DNA of 28,345 nt, taken from NCBI GenBank assembly GCA_016293435.1, contig JAEDEG010000033.1, positions 1 through 28,345 on the forward strand, written 5' to 3'. Under the pieces are notes generated by a model that was not told the DNA's origin, did no database searches, and was given only the letters and a program-made list of their open reading frames with translations. Position 1 is the stretch's first letter. Each line of letters opens with the position of its first letter. The translations under genes and the position numbers were made by a program. The DNA is from Clostridia bacterium (GTDB lineage: Bacteria > Bacillota > Clostridia > UMGS1810). Below, piece after piece: positions 8,015 to 15,641 of this stretch.

Positions 8015-8776
8015 ATGGGACAGTTTGATTTTACATATGAGTTGCCGAATGATTTCAATAATAGGGTGATTCAGTTTTTGAAACAAAGTGGCAGTAGTGA
8101 TATAATACAAGCATTCCAAAGATGTAAATATGAATTTGATGAATTGGGTTACGCTTATTATGCTGGGATATCAGGAGATAATTGGAATAAGAAAGCCGTG
8201 GATTTCACTTTTGAAGGGACGAAAAAAGATATAGAATTGTTAAAAACACGAAATAAATCTTTGGAAGAAAATATTCAAAAAGCACTTAGACCAAGCATAT
8301 CAGGGTATCTCATTAGAAACATACAATACATTATTTCGGATGAAAATTTAGAAATAATTCTTCCTGAGGAATGTGGGGAAACATTTGAAACTCTTTCCAG
8401 AGATATTTATGATGCTCTTAATAAAGATGAACCAACTTTAGTTCTTGATAGGTTGCATACTTACTCAACAAAGTTTTTAAGAGAAATTTGTAATAAACAT
8501 AGTATTTCTATTGCTGATGATAGAGGAAATAATTACCCTTTGCATAGTTTAGCTGGCTCGCTTTCAAAGTATTATAAAGCAAATAATGTTTTTCAATCTG
8601 ATTTTGTTGAACAAACATTGAAAATGAGTATATCTACATTTGAGAAATACAATGAAATTAGAAATTCTCAAAGCTATGCTCACGATAATGACATCTTGAA
8701 CAAAGCTGAAGCTACATATGCAGTTACCATAGTTACAGCTACATTAACACTAATACATAAAATCGAAAATCAATAA
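8015..8776 (+). CDS. Abortive-infection family protein (Abi_C domain)
   Basis: ATG 8015 follows AGGAGC. The C-terminal 90 residues carry the Abi_C signature: HSLAGSLSKYYK at about residues 176-187 and NEIRNSQSYAHDNDILNKAE at about 215-234, followed by a hydrophobic helix with TATLTLIHKIE. Family members are linked to abortive infection, in which infected cells stop growth before phage spreads. The N-terminal half (GAF-free, helical, no recognised motif) may sense the trigger. The gene is AT-rich, about 30% G+C in sampled lines, unlike the neighbouring transfer genes. It has its own promoter region and terminator, so it looks like a separately acquired cassette placed between the surface protein and the transfer operon. 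The defence role is inferred from the domain. Confidence 0.8.
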   Translation: MGQFDFTYELPNDFNNRVIQFLKQSGSSDIIQAFQRCKYEFDELGYAYYAGISGDNWNKKAVDFTFEGTKKDIELLKTRNKSLEENIQKALRPSISGYLIRNIQYIISDENLEIILPEECGETFETLSRDIYDALNKDEPTLVLDRLHTYSTKFLREICNKHSISIADDRGNNYPLHSLAGSLSKYYKANNVFQSDFVEQTLKMSISTFEKYNEIRNSQSYAHDNDILNKAEATYAVTIVTATLTLIHKIENQ

Positions 8777-8812
8777 TTAAATGAAATTTGATTTTTAAAA
8801 AAGTATATATTC

Positions 8813-8840
8813 AAGGCAATCCTTATGGGTTGTCTTTTTT
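8813..8840 (+). terminator. Terminator after the Abi gene
   Basis: AAGGCAATCC (8813-8822) pairs with GGGTTGTCTT (8827-8836) through ten pairs, two of them G-U, with loop TTAT and a T-run to 8840. Confidence 0.8.
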
Positions 8841-8870
8841 CATACCTAAAATTTTAAGGAGGTGTTGTCT

Positions 8871-9347
8871 ATGCAAGAGGAAGTTGAACAAAAAACGATA
8901 GCCCTTGCCATATCAACATCAAAAATGACGGGGCGTGTTCTTGCAAAAGCTATTTCTATGTATCTGCAGCACCAAAAAGTAAAAAATCCGAAAATGTATC
9001 ACGGCAAGCAGACCATACGGAAGCTTATGAAACAAAATGCGGCACTTTCAAATATAGAGATTACGGATAAAAATATCCGTTCCTTTGAGAGTGTTGCTAA
9101 GAAATACAACATAGATTATGCACTGAAAAAGGACACAAGCGAGCAGCCACCCCGTTACCTTGTATTCTTCAAAGGTCGTGACGTTGACGTTATCAATATG
9201 GCTTTTAAGGAATTTACGCAGAAGCAGCTTAAACAAAGGGATAAGCCCTCCCTGCGTAAGCTGCTTGCAAAACTCAAAGAGCAGAGCAAAAACCAAAACC
9301 GAAACCGTGAAAAGGTCAAGGAAAAAGACAGAGGTGTTGAGCTGTGA
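8871..9347 (+). CDS. pcfB: PcfB family protein
   Basis: ATG 8871 is preferred over GTG 8862 because AAGGAGG (8856-8862) lies 8 nt before it. The 158-residue protein begins QEEVEQKTIALAISTSKMTG and has a basic C-terminal tail (KEQSKNQNRNREKVKEKDRG). This matches PcfB/DUF3801 proteins encoded just before the coupling ATPase in Gram-positive conjugative elements. In pCF10, PcfB-type proteins are needed for transfer. It is the first gene of the transfer operon, and its stop overlaps the GTG start of the VirD4 gene by 4 bp, implying coupled translation. Confidence 0.88.
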   Translation: MQEEVEQKTIALAISTSKMTGRVLAKAISMYLQHQKVKNPKMYHGKQTIRKLMKQNAALSNIEITDKNIRSFESVAKKYNIDYALKKDTSEQPPRYLVFFKGRDVDVINMAFKEFTQKQLKQRDKPSLRKLLAKLKEQSKNQNRNREKVKEKDRGVEL

Positions 9348-11104
9348 CGATTGACAAGAAAAAGGTCATAGCAAATGCGCCTTATGTGATATTCTTTTGG
9401 ATTGGTGATAAGCTGGGCTATGCTTTGAGAGTATATGAGGGCAATCAATTATCAGCACTTATGAAAGGAATTGCGGAGCTGTTTCATGCTCCGTTTTTCT
9501 CTTTCAACTCTCTTGATATGCTGATAGGTGCAGGTGCGGCGGTGGCAATAAAAGGGATATTGTATATCCGAAGCGAGAACGCGAAAAAGTACAGAAAAGG
9601 CGTTGAGTACGGCTCGGCACGCTGGGGCACGGCGGAGGACATCAAGCCGTATATGGACGAGGATTTTTTTAATAATATTCTTCTCACCAACACCGAACGG
9701 CTGACAATGAACAGCCGCCCCAAAAATCCGAAGTATGCCCGAAACAAAAATGTTATTGTTATCGGCGGCTCAGGCTCCGGCAAGACAAGATTTTTCATCA
9801 AGCCCAATCTTATGCAGCTTCATTCTTCCTATGTTGTAACCGATCCGAAAGGTACGGTTTTGAATGAAGTCGGAAAGCTCTTGTTAAGGGGTGGATATAA
9901 AATAAAGTCGCTCAATACGATAAACTTCAAAAAGAGTATGCACTATAATCCGTTTGCATATATCCGAAGTGAAAAAGACATCTTAAAGCTCGTAAATACC
10001 CTTATCGTCAATACCAAAGGCGAGGGCGAAAAAAACGGCGAGGATTTTTGGGTGAAAGCCGAAAGACTGCTGTATTCGGCATACATAGGCTACATCTGGT
10101 ACGAAGCGCCGGAGGAAGAAAAGAATTTTATCACGCTTTTAGATATGATAAATGCGTCGGAAGCCCGTGAGGACGACGAGAATTTCAAAAGTCCCGTGGA
10201 TTTGCTCTTTGACCGTCTGGAAGAAAAGGAACCGGAGCATTTTGCGGTAAAGCAATACCGTAAATACAAACTGGCTGCCGGCAAGACGGCAAAAAGCATA
10301 CTGATTTCCTGCGGTGCTCGTCTTGCTCCCTTTGATATAAAAGAACTGCGGGATTTAATGGAATATGACGAATTGGAGCTTGATACATTGGGTGACAGAA
10401 AAACGGCATTGTTTGTTATCATATCCGATACGGACGACACTTTCAATTTTGTTGTCGCTATGATGTATTCGCAGCTTTTTAACCTGTTGTGTGATAAAGC
10501 CGATGATAAATACGGCGGCAGACTTCCCGTTCATGTGAGATGCCTGCTTGATGAATTTGCAAATATCGGCAAAATCCCGAATTTTGAAAAACTCATTGCA
10601 ACAATACGAAGCCGTGAAATTTCGGCGTGTATTGTCTTGCAGGCACAGAGCCAGCTAAAAGCAATTTACAAGGACAGCGCAGATACCATAATCGGTAATG
10701 CGGACTGTTCTTTATTTTTGGGCGGAAAGGAAAAATCCACGCTCAAAGAGCTTTCCGAAACATTAGGGAAAGAAACCATTGATATGTACAACACATCTGA
10801 AACCCGCAGCAATCAAAATTCCTACGGGCTTAATTATCAGAAACTCGGAAAGGAGCTGATGAGTCAGGACGAATTGGCAGTTATGGACGGCGGCAAGTGT
10901 ATTTTGCAGCTTAGGGGCGTACGTCCGTTTTTATCGGACAAATACGATATAACCAAACACCCGAACTATAAATATACTTCCGACGCCGACAAGAAAAATG
11001 CGTTTGATATTGAAAAATATATGAAACGCCAAAAACAAAGGGCAAAAATCAAGCCAGATGAAGTCTTTGACTGTTACAGGATTGATTTGCCCGAAACAGA
11101 ATAA
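9344..11104 (+). CDS. VirD4/TraG-like coupling ATPase (CD1115 type)
   Basis: GTG 9344 overlaps the PcfB stop. Two N-terminal hydrophobic segments (about 11-20 and 50-72) would anchor it in the membrane. Walker A GGSGSGKT is at residues 141-148 and Walker B LLDEFANIG has Asp403-Glu404. IVLQAQSQL follows, as in type IV coupling proteins. It has 586 residues, normal for the family. It would bring the relaxase-DNA complex to the channel and drive DNA export with ATP. All-alpha-domain features are not separately visible. Motifs are intact, so it is probably functional. Confidence 0.95.
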   Translation: MTIDKKKVIANAPYVIFFWIGDKLGYALRVYEGNQLSALMKGIAELFHAPFFSFNSLDMLIGAGAAVAIKGILYIRSENAKKYRKGVEYGSARWGTAEDIKPYMDEDFFNNILLTNTERLTMNSRPKNPKYARNKNVIVIGGSGSGKTRFFIKPNLMQLHSSYVVTDPKGTVLNEVGKLLLRGGYKIKSLNTINFKKSMHYNPFAYIRSEKDILKLVNTLIVNTKGEGEKNGEDFWVKAERLLYSAYIGYIWYEAPEEEKNFITLLDMINASEAREDDENFKSPVDLLFDRLEEKEPEHFAVKQYRKYKLAAGKTAKSILISCGARLAPFDIKELRDLMEYDELELDTLGDRKTALFVIISDTDDTFNFVVAMMYSQLFNLLCDKADDKYGGRLPVHVRCLLDEFANIGKIPNFEKLIATIRSREISACIVLQAQSQLKAIYKDSADTIIGNADCSLFLGGKEKSTLKELSETLGKETIDMYNTSETRSNQNSYGLNYQKLGKELMSQDELAVMDGGKCILQLRGVRPFLSDKYDITKHPNYKYTSDADKKNAFDIEKYMKRQKQRAKIKPDEVFDCYRIDLPETE

Positions 11105-11125
11105 TTTTCAAGGAGGATTTTACTT

Positions 11126-11338
11126 ATGCAATTTTTTTCAGAAGCGGTAAACGTACTGCAAACACTTGTTATTGCGCTCGGCGCGGGACTTTGCGTATGG
11201 GGCGGCATTAACTTAATGGAGGGGTACGGCAACGACAACCCCGGTGCAAAATCGCAGGGTATCAAACAGCTTATGGCGGGCGGCGGCGTCGTTCTGATTG
11301 GTACTACTCTTGTACCTCTGCTGTCAGGACTGTTTTAA
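11126..11338 (+). CDS. Maff2 family small membrane protein
   Basis: ATG 11126 lies 7 nt after AAGGAGGA. The 70 residues form two hydrophobic helices (about 8-30 and 48-68) around a polar loop with EGYGNDNPGAKSQGIKQL, the hallmark of Maff2 proteins. Its size, topology and position before the VirB6-like gene resemble a VirB2/TrbC-type channel or pilin subunit, but that equivalence is inference. Confidence 0.88.
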   Translation: MQFFSEAVNVLQTLVIALGAGLCVWGGINLMEGYGNDNPGAKSQGIKQLMAGGGVVLIGTTLVPLLSGLF

Positions 11339-11341
11339 TAG

Positions 11342-12211
11342 GTGGACAGCATTTTTGAAAAGATTACACAGGCGATAAATGAGTTTTTAATCTCTCTCAT
11401 TGAGGGAAGTTTGGGTACAATGTTCAACGATGTAAACGATAAGGTCGGCGCAATAGCCTCCGAGGTCGGACAAACACCGCAGCAGTGGAACAGCAGTATA
11501 TTTTCACTCATTCAGAATTTGTCTGAAACGGTTATTATTCCGATTGCAGGGCTGATTATTACTTTTATCTTATGTTATGAATTGATTTCAATGATTATAG
11601 ATAAAAACAATATGCACGACATTGACACATTTATGTTTTTCAAATACTTCTTTAAGGCGGGCGTCGCTGTCCTTGTTGTCAGCAACACCTTTAATATCAT
11701 AATGGCGGTATTTGACGTTGGACAGCATATTGTATCAAACAGTGCGGGGGTAATCGGCAGCAATACGAATATCGACATATCCTCCGCGCTTGCCGATATT
11801 CGGACAACGCTTGAAGCAATGGGAACGGGCGAATTGTTTTTGCTCGTTCTCGAAACCTCGCTTGTCAGCCTGTGTATGAAAATATTATCCGTCTGTATTA
11901 CCGTCGTGATTTTCGGACGAATGATAGAGATATATTTGTACTCATCTGTCGGAGCTATACCCTTTGCAACAATGGCAAACCGTGAATGGGGACAGATGGG
12001 CAGCAACTATTTAAGAGGGCTTGTGGCTCTCGGCTTTCAGGGCTTTTTCATAATGGTATGTGTGGGAATTTATGCGGCATTGGTAAACGGCTTTACCGTT
12101 ACAACCGATATTCATTCTACCATATTTTCCATAGCCGCATATACCGTTGTGCTGTGCTTTACGCTCTTTAAGACCGGAAGTATATCAAAGTCGATATTTA
12201 ACGCGCATTAA
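11342..12211 (+). CDS. VirB6/TrbL-like conjugal transfer membrane protein (CD1112 type)
   Basis: The frame opens with GTG 11342, 3 nt after the Maff2 stop and without a good ribosome site, so it is probably translated by coupling. The 289-residue protein has about six hydrophobic segments, among them ETVIIPIAGLIITFILCYEL, a stretch near residues 110-125 and a C-terminal pair. The polar region SNTNIDISSALADI is probably extracellular. It matches the VirB6/TrbL-like inner-membrane channel component of Clostridia ICEs, which forms part of the DNA path across the membrane. It has normal length and no disruption. Confidence 0.88.
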   Translation: MDSIFEKITQAINEFLISLIEGSLGTMFNDVNDKVGAIASEVGQTPQQWNSSIFSLIQNLSETVIIPIAGLIITFILCYELISMIIDKNNMHDIDTFMFFKYFFKAGVAVLVVSNTFNIIMAVFDVGQHIVSNSAGVIGSNTNIDISSALADIRTTLEAMGTGELFLLVLETSLVSLCMKILSVCITVVIFGRMIEIYLYSSVGAIPFATMANREWGQMGSNYLRGLVALGFQGFFIMVCVGIYAALVNGFTVTTDIHSTIFSIAAYTVVLCFTLFKTGSISKSIFNAH

Positions 12212-12222
12212 GGAAGACGGCT

Positions 12223-12756
12223 ATGGGATATTACAACATCATTTACGCCGATCCGCCGTGAAAGTATTTCAGCGGCTTAACAAAGGGTGCGGCAAAAAGT
12301 TATTACCCTGTTATGAAGCTGGAGGACATCTGCAAATTACCCGTAGGAAATTTAGCGGCGGAAAACTGTGCGCTGTTTCTGTGGGTAACATTTCCGAAGC
12401 TCTTGGAATCCTTTGATGTCATAAAGGCTTGGGGATTTGAGTATAAGACGGCTGCGTTTGTATGGATAAAGCAGACCGTAACAAAAGATAAATGGTTTAC
12501 GGGTTTGGGCTGGTGGACGCGCTCAAATGCGGAAATCTGTCTGCTTGCGACTAAGGGAAATCCGGTCAGATTTTCAAGAGCTGTTCATCAGCTTATTGTT
12601 TCCCCTGTGGAGGAACACAGCAAAAAGCCGAGTGAAACCAGAGATAGAATAGTAAAACTTATGGGCGATTTGCCCCGTGTTGAGCTCTTTGCCCGGCAGA
12701 AAACACCGGGCTGGGATATTTGGGGCAATGAGCTTGAAAACGATATTGAACTTTGA
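12223..12756 (+). pseudogene. MT-A70 adenine methyltransferase with TGA at the catalytic Trp codon
   Basis: ATG 12223 follows an AAGGA site. The frame reads MGYYNIIYADPP, then TGA (12259-12261, codon 13), then KYFSGLTKGAAKSYYPVM, and stays open to 12756 (178 codons including both stops). The MT-A70 family motif is DPPW, so the TGA replaces the Trp codon TGG by one base. Everything downstream fits the family: KLEDICKLPVGNLAAENCAL, LFLWVTFPKLLE, WWTRSNAEICLLATKG, REH-like SVEEHSKKP, and VELFARQKTPGWDIWGNE. No other lesion is seen, which suggests a recent change, a sequencing error, or read-through of UGA. A restart at ATG 12313 would lack the catalytic motif. Intact relatives methylate adenine in DNA, probably to protect element DNA from restriction in a new host. 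Neighbouring genes use TGG for Trp and TGA as a normal stop. Confidence 0.85.
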
Positions 12757-12770
12757 AAGGAGGATTTATA

Positions 12771-13169
12771 ATGCCTTATGTACCCGTACCGAAAGACTTA
12801 ACAACGGTAAAATCAAAGGTTGCTTTTAACCTTACAAAGCGTCAGCTTATATGCTTTTCGCTTGCGGCGGGCGTGGGAGTACCGATATATTTCCTTACAA
12901 GAAATATTGTCGGTACAAGCGGAGCGTGTCTGCTCCTGATTATGGGAGCGTTGCCGTTCTTTTTCCTTGCTATGTATGAGAAAAACGGACAGCCGCTTGA
13001 AAAGGTGTTAAAGCAGTATATAAACGCAAGATTTATACGACCAAAGGTCAGACCGTACAGAACGGATAATTTGTATTCGGCAATTATGAAACAAAATATG
13101 CTGGACAAGGAGGTAGAACGGATTGCAGGAAGCAAAGAAAAAGAAAAAACAAGTCATTCCGGCAGATAA
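12771..13169 (+). CDS. PrgI family protein (VirB3-like)
   Basis: ATG 12771 is chosen because AAAGGAGG (12756-12763) lies 7 nt before it; TTG 12753 precedes that site. The 132-residue protein starts PYVPVPKDLTTVKSKVAF and has two close membrane helices (about 24-44 and 49-66), then QPLEKVLKQYINARF and a basic tail. This is the PrgI/VirB3 layout, always paired with the VirB4 ATPase. Its last 47 bp overlap the VirB4 start. Confidence 0.9.
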   Translation: MPYVPVPKDLTTVKSKVAFNLTKRQLICFSLAAGVGVPIYFLTRNIVGTSGACLLLIMGALPFFFLAMYEKNGQPLEKVLKQYINARFIRPKVRPYRTDNLYSAIMKQNMLDKEVERIAGSKEKEKTSHSGR

Positions 13170-15546
13170 GCCGCTTTCTCATAAGCAGAAACGGCAGATT
13201 GCCGACGCTGTAAAGAAAGCGAAAATGCAGGGCAAAATTGCAATGAGCGCTCAGCAGACTATCTGCTACAAGGCAATGTACCCGGACGGTGTCTGCCGTG
13301 TTACGGATAAGCTATATACAAAAACAATGCAGTTTTTTGATATAAACTATCAGCTTGCAAGGAATGAGGACAAGAACGAGATTTTTGAAAATTACTGTGA
13401 TTTTCTTAACTATTTCGACCACTCCATTTCGGTGCAGCTCTCTTTCCTCAATCAGAATGTGGATATGGATGAATATCAGAAAATGATTGAAATACCAAGT
13501 CAGGACGACGGCTTTAACGATATTAGAGCCGAGTATATGCAGATGTTAAAGGAACAGCTTGCAAAGGGCAACAACGGATTGATTAAGAGAAAATTTATCA
13601 CATTCGGCATTGAAGCTGATGACATACGGGCGGCAAAGCAGAAGTTAGAGCGTATCGAAGCAGATATTTTGGGTAACTTCAAGGCGCTGGGTGCTGCTGC
13701 AAAGCCGCTTAGCGGTTTGGAACGGCTGGAGCTTTTGCACAGCTCTTTTAATGAGGGCACAAAAGAGAAATTCGGATTTCATTGGGATTTGGTACATAAA
13801 ACCGGACTTTCTTCAAAGGATTTTATCGCACCTACTTCCTTTGACTTTCGGGACAGCCGTACATTCAAGTGCGGCGATACATTGGGACAGGTTTCCTTTG
13901 TTCAGATACTTGCCCCAGAGCTTACTGACAGTATGTTAAAGGATTTTCTTGACCTTGACACTTCTATTGCGGTAAATCTTCATATACAGAGTATCGACCA
14001 GTCGGAAGCCATTAAAATGGTAAAGCGCAAAATCACCGACCTTGACAAAATGAAGATTGAGGAACAGAAAAAGGCTGTGCGCTCAGGTTATGATATGGAT
14101 ATAATTCCGTCAGATCTTGCAACCTTCGGTGTAGACGCTAAAAACCTTTTGGAGCAGCTTCAAGGCAGAAATGAAAGAATGTTTTTAATTACCGTGCTTG
14201 TGATGAATACGGCGAAAAACAAACGGGCGCTTGCAAACGCGGTATTTGCGGCGCAGGGTATCGCGCAGAAATATAACTGTGCCTTAAAGCCTCTTGACTT
14301 TCAGCAAGAGCAAGGCTTAATGTCCTCCGTCCCTATCGGTATCAATCAGATTGAAATACAGCGCGGTATGACAACATCATCAACGGCAATTTTTGTTCCG
14401 TTCACAACGCAGGAGCTTTTTCAGACAGGCAGCGAAGCCCTCTACTACGGCTTAAACGCCCTGTCAAACAATATGATAATGGTTGACCGTAAAAAACTTA
14501 AAAATCCAAACGGTCTCATTCTCGGAACACCGGGAAGCGGTAAATCCTTTTCCGCAAAGCGTGAAATTACAAACGCATTTCTTGTTACAAGGGACGATAT
14601 TTATATCTGCGATCCCGAAGCTGAGTATTTTCCGCTTGTATCAAAGCTGAACGGGCAGGTAATCAAGATTGCGCCGAACTCGCATAACTATATCAATCCT
14701 ATGGATATTAACCTCAATTATTCGGAGGAAGAAAACCCGGTAATGCTGAAATCGGATTTTATTCTTTCCCTGTGCGAACTTATCATCGGCGGCAAGAACG
14801 GATTGGAGCCGATTGAAAAGAGCGTTATTGATAAAGCGGTCAGAAATGTTTACCGTCTGTTCCTCCTAAATCCGGAGCCCTCCAAAATGCCGATACTGGA
14901 GGATTTATTCAATGAACTTAACGCTATGCCCGAAACAGAAGCAAAGCGGATTGCGGCGGCACTGGAACTGTATGTTCACGGCTCATTAAATGTGTTTAAT
15001 CACCGCACCAATGTTGATATGAATAACAGACTTGTTTGCTTTGATATTAAGGAATTAGGCAAGCAGCTTAAGAAAATCGGTATGCTGATTGTGCAGGATC
15101 AGGTATGGAACCGCGTTACCGTAAACCGTGCGGAGCATAAGTCCACGCGGTATTATATAGACGAATTTCACTTGTTACTGAAAGACGAACAGACGGCGGC
15201 GTATTCTATTGAGATATGGAAACGCTTTCGTAAATGGGGCGGTATTCCGACAGGTATTACGCAGAATGTCAAGGACTTGCTTGCAAGCCGTGAGATAGAA
15301 AATATCTTTGAAAACTCTGATTTTATCTATATGTTAAATCAGGCGGGCGGCGACCGTGAAATCCTTGCAAAGAAGCTCGGTATTTCCTCTAATCAGCTTT
15401 CCTATGTTACGCAGAGTAACGAGGGCGAGGGACTTTTGTTTTACGGAAATGTCATAATTCCGTTTGTTGACCGTTTCCCGAAGCATTTGGAATTGTACCG
15501 CTATATGACAACTAAACCTGAAGAAGTTAAGGGGGATTTGCAATGA
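13123..15546 (+). CDS. VirB4-like conjugation ATPase (CD1110 type)
   Basis: TTG 13123 is supported by AAGGAGG (13107-13113) with 9 nt spacing inside the PrgI gene. The 807-residue protein has a Lys-rich start, an N-terminal VirB4 domain (about 60-430), Walker A GTPGSGKS at 468-475, DPEAEY just after, and Walker B YYIDEFHLLL with Asp680-Glu681. The motif GITQNVKDLL follows at about 706-715. It would energise channel assembly and substrate transfer at the inner face of the membrane. Length and motifs are complete. Confidence 0.95.
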   Translation: MQEAKKKKKQVIPADKPLSHKQKRQIADAVKKAKMQGKIAMSAQQTICYKAMYPDGVCRVTDKLYTKTMQFFDINYQLARNEDKNEIFENYCDFLNYFDHSISVQLSFLNQNVDMDEYQKMIEIPSQDDGFNDIRAEYMQMLKEQLAKGNNGLIKRKFITFGIEADDIRAAKQKLERIEADILGNFKALGAAAKPLSGLERLELLHSSFNEGTKEKFGFHWDLVHKTGLSSKDFIAPTSFDFRDSRTFKCGDTLGQVSFVQILAPELTDSMLKDFLDLDTSIAVNLHIQSIDQSEAIKMVKRKITDLDKMKIEEQKKAVRSGYDMDIIPSDLATFGVDAKNLLEQLQGRNERMFLITVLVMNTAKNKRALANAVFAAQGIAQKYNCALKPLDFQQEQGLMSSVPIGINQIEIQRGMTTSSTAIFVPFTTQELFQTGSEALYYGLNALSNNMIMVDRKKLKNPNGLILGTPGSGKSFSAKREITNAFLVTRDDIYICDPEAEYFPLVSKLNGQVIKIAPNSHNYINPMDINLNYSEEENPVMLKSDFILSLCELIIGGKNGLEPIEKSVIDKAVRNVYRLFLLNPEPSKMPILEDLFNELNAMPETEAKRIAAALELYVHGSLNVFNHRTNVDMNNRLVCFDIKELGKQLKKIGMLIVQDQVWNRVTVNRAEHKSTRYYIDEFHLLLKDEQTAAYSIEIWKRFRKWGGIPTGITQNVKDLLASREIENIFENSDFIYMLNQAGGDREILAKKLGISSNQLSYVTQSNEGEGLLFYGNVIIPFVDRFPKHLELYRYMTTKPEEVKGDLQ

Positions 15547-15641
15547 GTTTTGGAAGAGGAAGTCTGCTGTTTGCAGGCGGTGTATTTTTCGGCGTTGTTA
15601 CTATGTGCGTCGTGCAGACAGCGGGACGTGATGAAAAGTGA
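15543..15641 (+). CDS. DUF3789-like single-helix membrane peptide (32 aa)
   Basis: ATGA at 15543-15546 overlaps the VirB4 stop, and its own stop overlaps the GTG start of the next gene (15638), so it is fully embedded in a coupled operon. The peptide is MSFGRGSLLFAGGVFFGVVT followed by MCVVQTAGRDEK. A glycine-rich hydrophobic helix ending in MC is the pattern of DUF3789 peptides found after VirB4 in related elements. It is too short for most gene finders. Function unknown. Confidence 0.75.
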   Translation: MSFGRGSLLFAGGVFFGVVTMCVVQTAGRDEK

